A DNA stretch of 64,000 bases from Mesolinea sp040772305 (GCA_040772305.1 JAXGYK010000001.1:1178001-1242000); one strand, 5' to 3'; positions 17,418-25,699 are shown, counted from the first letter of the stretch. Notes: generated from the letters alone by a model not told the origin. Numbers and translations: made by a program.

Positions 17418-18556
17418 TCCTCCTCAGGAAATTTGGTCTCGTCCGTATATCCCGGTACGAGGATGTCGGTCACGGGTAAGGTGGTCGATATGGTCATATC
17501 GATCCCCAAAGTATGGCTGATTTGGTACGCCAGCACCTGGAATGGGACCAGGAAGGCGAGCGTATTCGCAAAGGCCTGCTCCGGGCTTTGGATTAGCAAA
17601 GCATCTGCCTCGCCAAACTGGTCTTCCTCACGGTGCACCAGGATGCATTGGCTCTTATAGGCCTTCTGGGCATGATACAGTTCTACCAGGCGCTTCTTTT
17701 CCGGGCCTTCTTCGGCAGCCAGGAAGAAGATAAGATCATCCTGGTGCAGGCTGCGGATTGGTCCGTGCAGAAATTCTTCCAGCTCATAGGCGATGCTCGG
17801 CCGCTGGTGCGATTCGCTGAATTTGAGGCTGGCTTCTACGGCTGTCGCATAATTAGCGCCATAACCCACAAAGCGATACACCGGCGCTGCCATGATCCGC
17901 ATTTGCTGCGCGCCAAACCAGTCGAGCGTGCGCCGGATATTCTCAGCCACCATCTGCGGCAGCAGCTTAAAGGCGCTGATCAATCCTTCGTATTCTTCCG
18001 TCCCAATTTTCCCCGTGGCAAAAGCTGCCTCTACCAGGCAAAGCAGCAAAAGCAGCAGGCCGGTACTATGCCCCTTGGTCGATGCCACCGCTTCCTCCTC
18101 GCCGGACGGCTTGACGATCACAAGGTCGGAAAAACGGGCTAATACTCCCTTGGGCTGGAAGGTGGTTGAAACCACGGGTATTCCCAGCCTGCGTGCTATT
18201 CTGGCTGAATCAACCGGCCCTTTGGTATGGCCGGACTCACCCGGGCAAATCAGCAGCATCTCTTCGGGGCGCAGGATGCCTGCGGGGTCAAAACCCTCAT
18301 GCTGGTTGAACATCGAGGCAAATCCGGTTACGCCTTCAACTTTTAATAGCTTAATCGCTGCCAGCTTGAGGATCTGGCCAATAATTGCCGGCGACCCTTG
18401 CCCAAGGATGAATATGCGTTTGAAATTGTGTGCCAAATAGAGATCCACAAATGGCTGGGTATAGGCCTTGTGATCCTGCATGATTGCTGCAAATATTTGC
18501 GGTTCTTCTTTGATCTCGTTCAGCATGGTAAAAGCAGTGTTCGAATTCATGGTCAC
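17414..18556 (-). CDS. SIS-domain sugar isomerase/deaminase (GlmS/AgaS C-terminal type)
   Basis: This 380-residue protein has two tandem SIS domains of the kind found in the C-terminal half of GlmS, without the glutaminase half. It begins with EIKEEPQIFAAIMQD, which is typical of AgaS/FrlB-like deglycases and aldose-ketose isomerases. SIS motifs such as ILGQGSPAIIGQ, CPGESGHTKGPVDSARIA and a YELEEFLHGP segment (GlmS-like loop) are visible. Such proteins isomerise or deaminate phosphorylated amino sugars, or cleave glycated amino acids. It overlaps the ROK kinase start by four bases, so kinase and isomerase probably act on the same sugar. Confidence 0.82.
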   Translation of the reverse strand: MTMNSNTAFTMLNEIKEEPQIFAAIMQDHKAYTQPFVDLYLAHNFKRIFILGQGSPAIIGQILKLAAIKLLKVEGVTGFASMFNQHEGFDPAGILRPEEMLLICPGESGHTKGPVDSARIARRLGIPVVSTTFQPKGVLARFSDLVIVKPSGEEEAVASTKGHSTGLLLLLLCLVEAAFATGKIGTEEYEGLISAFKLLPQMVAENIRRTLDWFGAQQMRIMAAPVYRFVGYGANYATAVEASLKFSESHQRPSIAYELEEFLHGPIRSLHQDDLIFFLAAEEGPEKKRLVELYHAQKAYKSQCILVHREEDQFGEADALLIQSPEQAFANTLAFLVPFQVLAYQISHTLGIDMTISTTLPVTDILVPGYTDETKFPEEE

Positions 18557-18720
18557 CTCAGGCGCGAGTATAGATAGTTAGAGTGTGGAATAACTATATC
18601 ACCAGTCCTCCGAAACGAGGGCATTCACGCTGGCCTTGGCCTTTCTTTTCCACCAAGCCAGACATCGCGAAGTTTTCAGCTTGTCTATTAAAGGAGATTA
18701 TATTTGGGCTTTAAAACAGC

Positions 18721-18750
18721 TCAAGAAGCCAATCTTGATTAGCTTCTTGA
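18721..18750 (-). terminator. Possible terminator downstream of recR
   Basis: TCAAGAAGC (18721-18729) and GCTTCTTGA (18742-18750) form a perfect 9-bp stem with a 12-nt loop, 38 bases past the recR stop on the minus strand. The following bases on that strand include a short GTTTTAAA run. The U tract is poor, so the call is moderate. Confidence 0.5.
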
Positions 18751-18787
18751 AGTTCACAACAATAGCACTTAGCTAACTATAAGTAAA

Positions 18788-19396
18788 TTAATCCATATTT
18801 TGCCGGCCGGCTAAAGCGCGTAACAGGGTATTCTGGTCGGCATATTCAATATCCCCGCCTACCGGCAGTCCACGGGCTAAGCGGCTTACTTTGATCCCCA
18901 TGGGCGCAATGCGCTGCTGCAGGTACAGGGCAGTGGCATCGCCTTCCATGCTGGGGTTGGTTGCAAGGATAACTTCCCTTACTTTGTCAACCTTGAGCCG
19001 TTCCAGGAGCGGAAATACCTTAATTTGGTCGGGCCCAATACCTTCTATGGGTGATAAGACGCCCATAAGGACATGATAAACGCCTACGTAGGCACCGGTA
19101 CGTTCAATGGCGATGACATCCAGCGGTTCTTCAACCACGCAAAGCAATTCCGCATCTCGTTCCTGATCTGCACAGATATCGCAAAGCGGTTCTCCTGCCA
19201 GGGTGATGTTAAAGCAGCGCGGACAGTAGCCGATATTGTCTTTAATTCCCTGCAAGGCTTCCGCCAGTTTCAGGCTGGTTTCGTCGGGCGCTTTGAGTAA
19301 GAAGAAGGCTAGCCGCGAAGCTGTCTTGGGCCCAATGCCGGGCAGGCGCGCAAAAGCATCAATTAAGCCTTGCACCGGTTCGGGAAGAGCCCGCAC
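18788..19396 (-). CDS. recR: Recombination mediator protein RecR
   Basis: The 202-residue protein has the helix-hairpin-helix LPGIGPKTASRLAFFLL, a zinc site made by Cys58, Cys61, Cys72 and Cys75 (CPRC...CDIC), and a Toprim domain with CVVEEPLDVIAIERTGAY. With RecO and RecF it helps load RecA at single-strand gaps. It starts at a GTG one base after the ybaB stop, completing a dnaX-ybaB-recR operon, which is the usual order in bacteria. Confidence 0.96.
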   Translation of the reverse strand: MRALPEPVQGLIDAFARLPGIGPKTASRLAFFLLKAPDETSLKLAEALQGIKDNIGYCPRCFNITLAGEPLCDICADQERDAELLCVVEEPLDVIAIERTGAYVGVYHVLMGVLSPIEGIGPDQIKVFPLLERLKVDKVREVILATNPSMEGDATALYLQQRIAPMGIKVSRLARGLPVGGDIEYADQNTLLRALAGRQNMD

Positions 19397-19397
19397 T

Positions 19398-19748
19398 TTA
19401 GCGGCCCATCCCCAGACCTGAGAGCAGGCTAGTAAAAGGCGCCATTTTCTCTTCGTGCAGGGCCTTACTGCTTTCGATGGCTTTGTTCATTGCGGCAAGG
19501 AGCATGTCCTGCAGCATTTCAGTATCGCCGGCTTCAAGAAGATCCGGCTCGATCTTCACTTCCAGCACGCGCTGGTCGCCGCTCATGGTTATGGCAACAC
19601 CACCGCCTCCGGCAGTTTCGGTCACTTGCTCATTGGCAAGGCTCGCCTGAGCTTCTTCCATTTGCTCTTGTAATTTTGCGATTTGCTGCATCATATTGCC
19701 GCCGCTGCGGGGGTTTCGGGGGGCGTTGTATCCTTTGGCCATTTTCAC
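19398..19748 (-). CDS. YbaB/EbfC family nucleoid-associated protein
   Basis: The protein is 116 residues, a normal length for the family. It has a Gly/Asn/Arg-rich start, a coiled-coil helix (MQQIAKLQEQMEEAQASL) and the conserved core GVAITMSGDQRVLEVKIEPDLL. EbfC proteins form dimers with tweezer-like arms that bind DNA. The GTG at 19748 overlaps the dnaX stop (GTGA), while an ATG lies two codons later at 19742; either could be used, and both indicate coupling to dnaX. Confidence 0.93.
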   Translation of the reverse strand: MKMAKGYNAPRNPRSGGNMMQQIAKLQEQMEEAQASLANEQVTETAGGGGVAITMSGDQRVLEVKIEPDLLEAGDTEMLQDMLLAAMNKAIESSKALHEEKMAPFTSLLSGLGMGR

Positions 19749-21343
19749 TCCTCGTTCTTTTTCTCTAACTTGCGCACCTTGGCGCCTAGTTCACGTTGGG
19801 CGCGGTCTACCAAACCGCCTGGTTCGGCAATGCTGGTACCATCTTCAGGCAACGATTGCATACCAACCGTACAGTGCACATTCAAAGCCTTTCCGATTAC
19901 TTGTTGCAGCACTTTGCGTAAAACCTTAATATTTTTTTCGTCAATCATCCGCTCACGCAGCAGCTCGCTGGAAAAATTAAGCACCAGCCTATTCTCGTCT
20001 GCTTCAATCAGTTTGCCGGAATTAAGCAGGGTGTTGGTCATCAGGTTTTCAGCCCTCACCGCCTTCTTGATCTGGTCCCAGCACGATTTCACCAGGTCCA
20101 GGTCAATGGGCCCGGTCACAGCAGTTTCCTGGCTTTCAATTTTTTCGCTCTGGGCACTGACCTTAGCATGGCTGCGCCCCATACCGCGGCTGAGGGAGGC
20201 AGTGCCGGACTCTGCCCGTGTTTTTGCAGATTTCTCCTCTTTTTCCATCACATGAGGGGCTGGGGCTGCTTCCAGAATGGAGCTGGTAAAGGCCATCTCC
20301 AGTCCCAGACCAGGGTGCCAGTTTGCCTTCAAGTCGGTGGCTGCGTTGCTGAATGCGCTAATTATCTGCGTCAGCTCTAAAGTCTCAAAGCGGTTGGCCT
20401 GTGCTTGCATCGCCTCGCGCTGTTCGGGCATCAGGTCCAGGTCGCTGCCTGCTTTTAGCTTTATAACCAGCAGGTTACGCAAATACTCTACAACCTGCCG
20501 CGCAAATTGACGCGCATCAGTTCCTGAGTCGAGGGCCTGATGGATAATCTTCAGCCCCTGGCCGCTTTCCCGCGTCTGCATTGCGTCTACCAAATCAATT
20601 ACTGCCTGGCTGGTGGCCGTCCCCAAAATTTCCTGGGCATCCTTTAAGGTGATGTGTTCGTTAATGGATGAAAGCTGATCTACCAGGCTGATTGCGTCGC
20701 GCATGGCTCCTGTTGCCTGGCGGGCTACCAAATTAAGGGCATCGTCATCGATCTTGATTTTTTCTTTTTTAGTGAGTTCTTTTAGCTTTGCAACAATTAC
20801 AGGTACCGGAATGCGCCGGAACTCGTGGCGTTGGCAGCGGCTTAGCACTGTGGCAGGGATCTTATGCAGCTCGGTTGTAGCCAGGATGAAAATAACATGC
20901 GCGGGAGGCTCTTCCAGAGTTTTGAGGAGTGCATTAAAGGCTGAAGTAGAAAGCATATGCACTTCATCAATGATGTAGACCTTAAAGCGTCCCTGGCTGG
21001 GGGAAAAATTTACTTTGTCCCGCAGGTCGCGAATATCATCCACGCTGGTGTTGGAGGCTGCGTCAATCTCGATCAGGTCCAGGAAGCGCCCTTCGTTTAC
21101 AGCCAGGCAGTTAGCACAGCTGTTACAAGGACGCTTGCCAAGGTTTTCATCCAAACAGTTAACGGCTTTTGCCAGCAGCCTTGCGCTGGTAGTTTTTCCA
21201 GTGCCCCGTGGGCCGGCAAAAAGGTAGGCATGGCCTACCCGACCGGTTGTGATCGCGTTACGAAGGGTTTGAACAATGTGGTCCTGTCCAACTACTTCGT
21301 CCCAAAGGGCGGGGCGCCAGGTGCGGTAAAGGGCTTGACTCAT
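19745..21343 (-). CDS. dnaX: DNA polymerase III subunit gamma/tau
   Basis: This is the clamp-loader ATPase (532 residues). It begins with YRTWRPALWDEVVGQDHIV and carries Walker A (GPRGTGKT, 44-51), four zinc cysteines (63, 73, 76, 79), Walker B (YIIDEVHML) and an SRCQRHEFRRI sensor segment. Domain III and a tau-like tail follow. It drives loading of the beta clamp at the replication fork. I did not see an obvious A-rich slippery heptamer for programmed frameshifting to make gamma. It is the first gene of the dnaX-ybaB-recR operon, directly downstream of the lamin-tail gene (six bases from its stop). Confidence 0.97.
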   Translation of the reverse strand: MSQALYRTWRPALWDEVVGQDHIVQTLRNAITTGRVGHAYLFAGPRGTGKTTSARLLAKAVNCLDENLGKRPCNSCANCLAVNEGRFLDLIEIDAASNTSVDDIRDLRDKVNFSPSQGRFKVYIIDEVHMLSTSAFNALLKTLEEPPAHVIFILATTELHKIPATVLSRCQRHEFRRIPVPVIVAKLKELTKKEKIKIDDDALNLVARQATGAMRDAISLVDQLSSINEHITLKDAQEILGTATSQAVIDLVDAMQTRESGQGLKIIHQALDSGTDARQFARQVVEYLRNLLVIKLKAGSDLDLMPEQREAMQAQANRFETLELTQIISAFSNAATDLKANWHPGLGLEMAFTSSILEAAPAPHVMEKEEKSAKTRAESGTASLSRGMGRSHAKVSAQSEKIESQETAVTGPIDLDLVKSCWDQIKKAVRAENLMTNTLLNSGKLIEADENRLVLNFSSELLRERMIDEKNIKVLRKVLQQVIGKALNVHCTVGMQSLPEDGTSIAEPGGLVDRAQRELGAKVRKLEKKNEE

Positions 21344-21349
21344 AGGCTA

Positions 21350-21865
21350 CTATGGTATCAGAAAAGAGGCTTGAAGGGTGCCATTAGAATCGTACAATTC
21401 TATTCGCTCACCGGAGGTCCACAGGGCTTCCTGTGCACCCCAGTAGAGTTCAATTACCGAAGAAATTCCAGCTTTGCTGTAAAGCCGAACAGCACCATTG
21501 GCGTTCAGGGTCAAATTAGGCAGCGTAAAGTTTTGTCCATTGGCCCCTTTTATTTGCCAACCCTGCAAATTGAGCCCGCCGCAGCCCTGATTGCGCAGCA
21601 GAATGTATTCCACCGTGAGGTTCCCGGCACCAAAAACACCATCAATGGAGGCCAGACCATTTGCGTTAGTAGGCGGTAAAAGAGCTTGAACCGGCTGCTC
21701 GGCAATGCTGTTCTGATTGCTTTGACTCGGCAGGCTGATGCCTGGTTCGGGCACAAGGCCTTTTGGATTGAGCTTGCTCCACACCCAAAGGGCAGCCAAG
21801 ACGGCCGTAAATGTAACCAGACCATTCAGAAATAGGAAGAGGATGTTTTTTCGGTTCAGTTCCAT
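21350..21865 (-). CDS. Membrane-anchored lamin-tail domain (LTD) protein
   Basis: The 171-residue protein has an N-terminal membrane anchor (residues about 8-28, ILFLFLNGLVTFTAVLAALWV), a Pro/Ser/Asn-rich linker, and a C-terminal lamin-tail Ig-like domain. The domain shows the typical VEYILLRNQGCGGLNLQGWQI start, a NGQNFTLPNLTLNANGAVRLYS core and a GERIELYDSNGTL end. Bacterial LTDs are found on the cell surface, often next to nucleases or proteases, but this one carries no enzyme. Its stop is six bases before dnaX, so the two may be co-transcribed. Confidence 0.85.
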   Translation of the reverse strand: MELNRKNILFLFLNGLVTFTAVLAALWVWSKLNPKGLVPEPGISLPSQSNQNSIAEQPVQALLPPTNANGLASIDGVFGAGNLTVEYILLRNQGCGGLNLQGWQIKGANGQNFTLPNLTLNANGAVRLYSKAGISSVIELYWGAQEALWTSGERIELYDSNGTLQASFLIP

Positions 21866-21932
21866 GGTTTATACGATTAATCATAGCACAAAGCACATCT
21901 GTAATTCCTTTATAGATGCCTTCTTTTGATAA

Positions 21933-21959
21933 CTCACATATGTGAGAAAGTGATATTAT
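21933..21959 (+). promoter_or_regulatory. Palindromic operator next to an extended -10 promoter
   Basis: CTCACATATGTGAG (21933-21946) is a perfect 14-bp palindrome. Five bases further on is TGATATTAT (21951-21959), which reads as an extended -10 (TGn followed by TATTAT). Transcription would run rightwards into a stretch without a protein gene that ends in a strong terminator. A transcription factor bound to the palindrome would touch the -35 zone. Confidence 0.45.
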
Positions 21960-21965
21960 TAATTT

Positions 21966-22144
21966 GCATTCATTAACAAAACGATTACAAAGAGTTCTTA
22001 ATATCTTAAGTAAGACGTGTTATTCTAAAGCACGTCGGACGGCAATTGTTTCTCTCCTTTCAAGGCTGTCCGAGAAGGATCCAAGGTTGTGACTCAACTA
22101 ACTGATCTAAAGTAAGACTGGCGCAGGTGAGGCGCCAGTTTTAC
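21966..22144 (+). ncRNA. Candidate small RNA of about 175 nt, family not recognised
   Basis: Between the promoter-like site at 21933-21959 and the terminator at 22117-22144 there is no convincing reading frame. The stretch contains an internal hairpin with a 9-bp stem (22035-22043 pairing with 22065-22073, one G-U) and a 9-nt direct repeat AAGTAAGAC at 22008 and 22110. It lies divergently from the lamin-tail/dnaX operon. I checked by eye for 4.5S/SRP, 6S and common riboswitch cores and did not recognise one. The transcript is inferred from the promoter, structure and terminator only. Confidence 0.35.
22117..22144 (+). terminator. Intrinsic terminator of the candidate small RNA
   Basis: ACTGGCGC (22117-22124) and GCGCCAGT (22132-22139) form a perfect 8-bp GC-rich stem with a 7-nt loop, followed by TTTTACGTTT. 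There is no protein-coding gene immediately upstream on this strand, which is why it points to a non-coding transcript. Confidence 0.75.
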
Positions 22145-22189
22145 GTTTAATGGCATCATCCCTCAGCTTCACTATTAGAAAAGCACGCT

Positions 22190-22461
22190 ACCTGTCATCC
22201 AAAACCATCTTGGACCCCTGAGCCTTAAGAAAAAAGACCAGAGCTTTATCAAGATCGAAGGCTGGATCAGCTGCCTGGATTTCAGAAGCATCTTTGAACA
22301 GAACCAATGGGTATGACGGAGCCGGGATGAGTTGTAGGGACTATCCGATGGGCGGGCGGCAAATTGACAAAGTTTATTTTCGCGTTTTCCCTTTATCGGC
22401 ACAACAGCAAAGGTTTGAGTTAGATCCCGACAGGCTGGGTTCTCAAAATTGCATTGATTAA
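22190..22461 (+). pseudogene. Possible decayed coding remnant
   Basis: Two overlapping frames each show protein-like stretches but neither makes a gene. One frame reads SFIKIEGWISCLDFRSIFEQ and then stops. The other continues through MGGRQIDKVYFRVFPLSAQ and FELDPDRLG to a stop at 22459-22461. This is what a frameshifted gene fragment would look like. I do not recognise the family, and chance is possible. No ribosome-binding site is clear. Confidence 0.25.
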
Positions 22462-22575
22462 TAGCTCCGGCAAGGATTAAAAGGTCAGGAGATTGTGTTT
22501 ACAAGACTGCCAGGCAAGCTTCGAGGGCGGGTAAATTGTCTTTGATGTCTACAGCACTGCAGTGCGCACAGCCTG

Positions 22576-23259
22576 TTAGCGGCGCTTGATGCCTGCCAGT
22601 TCCTGGATATGGCCAATGTGGTCGCGCTGATGCCAAAGTAAGCGCCGCACGAATTTGCGCGGGCTCCAGGTTTCGCCTTGATCAACCGTGATTTTCTCCA
22701 TCTCCGGCAGTTTGGGCAGCACGGAGTGAACCGCCTCAAAACTTTGTTCAAGGCAGGCAAAGGGATCGGCTCCTGGCTTGGTGGGGGGCAGATCTATATC
22801 CAGTTGGCTCAGGTACCATCTTTCTACTTTTGCTATATGGTCCAGAATGCCCAGAATATCCCAACGCTGCCCCGGAAACAGCTTTGTCAGCAGCTCCTCA
22901 GGTAAAGTTTCTACGCCGGCCAACAACTCTTCGCGCTGCCATTGGTGCACCAGGGCCGCTTGGGCACATTCTTCCGTGCTAAGAATCCGTCGGTCGTCTT
23001 CAAAAAAGGCGTTAACCTCGTAGTCACCCTCAAAGCGGGTAGGGTAGATTTCTGTCAGGCGAAAATCCAAATCATCGAGTTGGAACCAGGGAGCTTGGGT
23101 ATGGTTGCGTACCCAGTAATCGAATTCCAAGAGAGCATGCGGGATGCGCAGCAAAACTTCACCGTCATCGCTTCCGTAAGCAAACACACCGGGAAAGTCG
23201 AGCGCAAAACCGAGCGCACGGCCTTCCATCTCCGTTTCGAGTCCGATTCGTATTTGCAT
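22576..23259 (-). CDS. DinB-like protein with HicB-like N-terminal domain
   Basis: The 227-residue protein has two parts. Residues 1 to about 60 resemble a HicB-type domain (GFALDFPGVFAYGSDDGEVL, matching the DLPGCxxxG pattern). Residues about 80-227 form a DinB/YfiT-like four-helix bundle, with its metal-type histidines in ILDHIAKVERWYL and WHQRDHIGHIQEL. DinB-fold proteins are often metal-dependent transferases acting on small thiols, but the substrate is unknown. The start overlaps the stop of the upstream phosphoribosyltransferase by one base (TAATG), so the two are coupled. Confidence 0.75.
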   Translation of the reverse strand: MQIRIGLETEMEGRALGFALDFPGVFAYGSDDGEVLLRIPHALLEFDYWVRNHTQAPWFQLDDLDFRLTEIYPTRFEGDYEVNAFFEDDRRILSTEECAQAALVHQWQREELLAGVETLPEELLTKLFPGQRWDILGILDHIAKVERWYLSQLDIDLPPTKPGADPFACLEQSFEAVHSVLPKLPEMEKITVDQGETWSPRKFVRRLLWHQRDHIGHIQELAGIKRR

Positions 23260-23813
23260 TAGTCAGTAAAAAGGGGTAAATGGCCGAGGCAAACGATATC
23301 ACGCCACTGGGCGCGGTCACCCTCGGTAAGGATCGCCGATTCTTTGACAACTTTGCCGCCGGCTTTCTCGATGATGAGGTGCATACCCTGCAGTGTAGAG
23401 CCAGTACTGATTACGTCATCCAGGAGCAGTACCTGCTTTCCCTGGACCAGTTCAAGGTCCTTTTCATCCAGAATCAAGCATTGTGGCTTGCCGGTTGTGA
23501 TGCTGTGCGTTTCTGCAGACACACCTTTGCCCATATAGGGCTTGTGTTCTTTGCGCAAGACCAGATAAGGTTTGCCCGTTTCCCGTGCAAGCATGTGCGC
23601 AATAGGGATACTCTTGGCCTCAGCGGTCACAATTACATCGTAAATCTCGTCTTTTAGCTTAGCTGCCAGAGCATGGGCACAGGCATCTACAAGCTCCACA
23701 TCGCCAAGAATATTCAGTATGGCAATGCGCAGGCCGGGCTTTACTTCAAAGAGCCGTAGTTCCCGTTTTACACCGGCGATTTCGATTGGATAAACTTCGT
23801 GCGTATCTTTCAC
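23259..23813 (-). CDS. Purine-type phosphoribosyltransferase
   Basis: This protein of 184 residues has the PRPP-binding motif VLLLDDVISTGSTLQGM and a preceding AEAKSIPIAHMLARETGKPY segment, typical of adenine/xanthine phosphoribosyltransferases and related PRT-domain regulators. It would join a free base to PRPP to give a nucleotide. The start is placed at GTG 23813 because a strong AAGGAGGA (plus-strand 23818-23825) lies four bases upstream; an upstream in-frame start at 23849 would precede that site. A TACAAT hexamer is present further upstream. The leader region up to about 24070 is highly structured. Confidence 0.82.
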   Translation of the reverse strand: MKDTHEVYPIEIAGVKRELRLFEVKPGLRIAILNILGDVELVDACAHALAAKLKDEIYDVIVTAEAKSIPIAHMLARETGKPYLVLRKEHKPYMGKGVSAETHSITTGKPQCLILDEKDLELVQGKQVLLLDDVISTGSTLQGMHLIIEKAGGKVVKESAILTEGDRAQWRDIVCLGHLPLFTD

Positions 23814-23929
23814 GGCTTCCTCCTTAGAACAGGCCAAATTGTAGCGCAATTTCTGAGGAGCTGGGGGAATTGCCTTGCTAAAGCGTTTTAAAGTAACCGC
23901 TCTTTGCCCATAAGGACTCCAAAAACATA

Positions 23930-24067
23930 GCTCTTTGTGCTGGGAGCATGGCTTTATTAGCGCCTAAGCAAGAGTAGTAAATAAATTCTAATAGGCAAGA
24001 GGCTTGCTGCTGGCAGACAAAGAGCCTATTAAACTGCTAGTGCCGCGGACGCCGACCGCGGCACTAG
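23930..24067. other. Structured intergenic region with competing stems and a 12-bp hairpin
   Basis: Three perfect helices can be drawn. Stem A pairs 23930-23938 (GCTCTTTGT) with 24017-24025. Stem B pairs 23989-23996 (TAATAGGC) with 24024-24031. Stem C is a perfect 12-bp hairpin, CTAGTGCCGCGG (24037-24048) with 24056-24067, and a 7-nt loop. A and B share two bases, so they compete or form a pseudoknot. The region separates the divergent phosphoribosyltransferase (-) and ogt (+) genes, so it could be a leader of either. It is followed by a purine-only tract (24072-24092). No coding frame is seen in 23826-24230. Confidence 0.5.
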
Positions 24068-24230
24068 AATTAAGGAGGAGAAGAAGAAGAGAAGTCGCCC
24101 TTTACTGTCTCTATAATAGCTGTTTGGATTGCAGCTTGCTTGACGCGAAACCTACGTTTACCCTACGATTGTGTTAATAAAAATCTCCTTTTGACCTCCC
24201 CAGCTTGCATTCCTCGCGGTATGATTAGGT

Positions 24231-24782
24231 ATGGTCGAATCAGATCCTGCTGCTACGATTTTTCGACAGACCTGCAATACACCGATTGGTTGGCTTACAG
24301 TCAGTGCGGACGAGAGTGCCATCTTTGAAATAGCGTTACTGGAGAGCCCGCCAGCAGGTTTTGCACAAGCTTCTGCGCTTACTGGAGAGGCTATTCGCCA
24401 GTTGGACGCTTATTTCCGCGGCTTTCTTAAGGAATTCACCTTACCTTACCGTTTGCCTTCTTATTCGGCCGCTACACAAAAAGTGCTTGAAACCTGTGCT
24501 ACTATTCCCTGGGGTGAGGTCTTGAGTTATGGTGAGCTCGCGGATCGTTCGAAAACCTACCTGCCCCCTCAAACTGTTGGTCAGGTGATGGCGCATAATC
24601 AACTGCTGATTCTCATTCCTTGCCATCGGGTAATTGCCGCCGATGGACACCTTACCGGCTATTCTGCGCCGGGTGGGCTGGATGCCAAAACCTGGCTGCT
24701 GATGCATGAAGGCCAAAGCGTTGTTAATCATCGTATTATCCATGGACAGCCAGGGCTTTTCCCTGACCGACCTAAGCTATGA
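24231..24782 (+). CDS. ogt: Methylated-DNA--protein-cysteine methyltransferase
   Basis: The 183-residue protein transfers alkyl groups from O6-alkylguanine to its own cysteine. The active site IPCHRV has the acceptor Cys131, and the flanking helix-turn-helix reads SYGELADRSKTY, with the GQVMAHNQ segment holding the Asn hinge. An N-terminal ribonuclease-like domain (residues 1-75) is present. A TATGAT hexamer lies five bases before the ATG with no Shine-Dalgarno, so a leaderless start is possible. The stop overlaps the era start by four bases (ATGA). Confidence 0.93.
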   Translation: MVESDPAATIFRQTCNTPIGWLTVSADESAIFEIALLESPPAGFAQASALTGEAIRQLDAYFRGFLKEFTLPYRLPSYSAATQKVLETCATIPWGEVLSYGELADRSKTYLPPQTVGQVMAHNQLLILIPCHRVIAADGHLTGYSAPGGLDAKTWLLMHEGQSVVNHRIIHGQPGLFPDRPKL

Positions 24783-25699
24783 ACCAAAATGAATCTACTT
24801 CTCCATATCGCTCGGGATATGTTGCAATCCTGGGAAGACCTAATGCCGGCAAGAGCACCTTGCTAAACAGGCTGATGGGCCAACCGATCGCGGGTGTTTC
24901 ATCCAAACCTCAAACCACCCGCAAACGCCAGCTGGGTATTTTAACGGGACAGGATTACCAAATTATCTTTGTGGACACACCCGGCTTGCACGATTCCAAG
25001 GACAAGCTGAGCCAGTTAATCAATACCGAGGCAGTGTTTGCCTTGGAAGATGCCGATGTATTGCTTTACCTCGCTGATGGAAGTTCCCGGCCTGATGCGA
25101 TGGATGCGCGATGGGTCGCGCTGATACAAGGGTTAAAGCAGCCAGTGCCGGTTTTGCTGGCAGTCAATAAATCCGATAGTCTCGATGGCCGCAGTTTTGC
25201 TGCCAATAAGCACCGCTACGAGGAGCTGCTCCCTGGAGCACGAACAATAGCAGTTAGTGCTGCAACTGGGAGCGGTATTGAGCATTTGCTCCAAACCCTG
25301 GAGGAAATGCTGCCCGAAGGCCCGCAATACTTCCCAGAAGATCAGATTACCGATGACTACGAGCGTGATATTGCTGCTGAAATGATTCGTGCAGCCTGCC
25401 TGGAGCTCCTTAAGGACGAGGTGCCCTACAGCATTGCCGTGCGCGTGGATGAATATGCTCAACGCGAGAATGGGATGCGCTATATCCATGCGACTATCTA
25501 TGTTGAGCGTGACGCGCAAAAGGCCATTGTTATTGGAAAGGGCGGCGCGATGATTAAACAAATTGGGTCTGCAGCCCGGATTGCCATCGAAAGAATGAGC
25601 AATGAAAAGGTGTATTTGGACCTGGCAGTTAAGGTGCTGAAAGACTGGAAAAACAACAGCCGTTTTTTGCAGGAGCTGGGACTTTTGGGACGCGGATGA
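24779..25699 (+). CDS. era: GTPase Era
   Basis: Era (306 residues) binds 16S rRNA and helps mature the 30S subunit. The G1 motif GRPNAGKS (19-26), switch region SKPQTTRKRQ, G3 DTPGLH, G4 NKSD and a C-terminal KH domain (IVIGKGGAMIKQIG) are all present. Length is normal. It is coupled to ogt by an ATGA overlap. Directly downstream is the 5' piece of a gene cut by an insertion sequence. Confidence 0.96.
   Translation: MNQNESTSPYRSGYVAILGRPNAGKSTLLNRLMGQPIAGVSSKPQTTRKRQLGILTGQDYQIIFVDTPGLHDSKDKLSQLINTEAVFALEDADVLLYLADGSSRPDAMDARWVALIQGLKQPVPVLLAVNKSDSLDGRSFAANKHRYEELLPGARTIAVSAATGSGIEHLLQTLEEMLPEGPQYFPEDQITDDYERDIAAEMIRAACLELLKDEVPYSIAVRVDEYAQRENGMRYIHATIYVERDAQKAIVIGKGGAMIKQIGSAARIAIERMSNEKVYLDLAVKVLKDWKNNSRFLQELGLLGRG

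Noticed and set aside
22175..22402. 75-codon minus-strand open frame between the small RNA candidate and the DinB-like gene
   Set aside because: It looks random, while the plus strand of the same stretch shows protein-like fragments.
24037..24067. Terminator of a gene upstream
   Set aside because: The flanking genes are divergent, so neither ends here, and the T-tract is poor.
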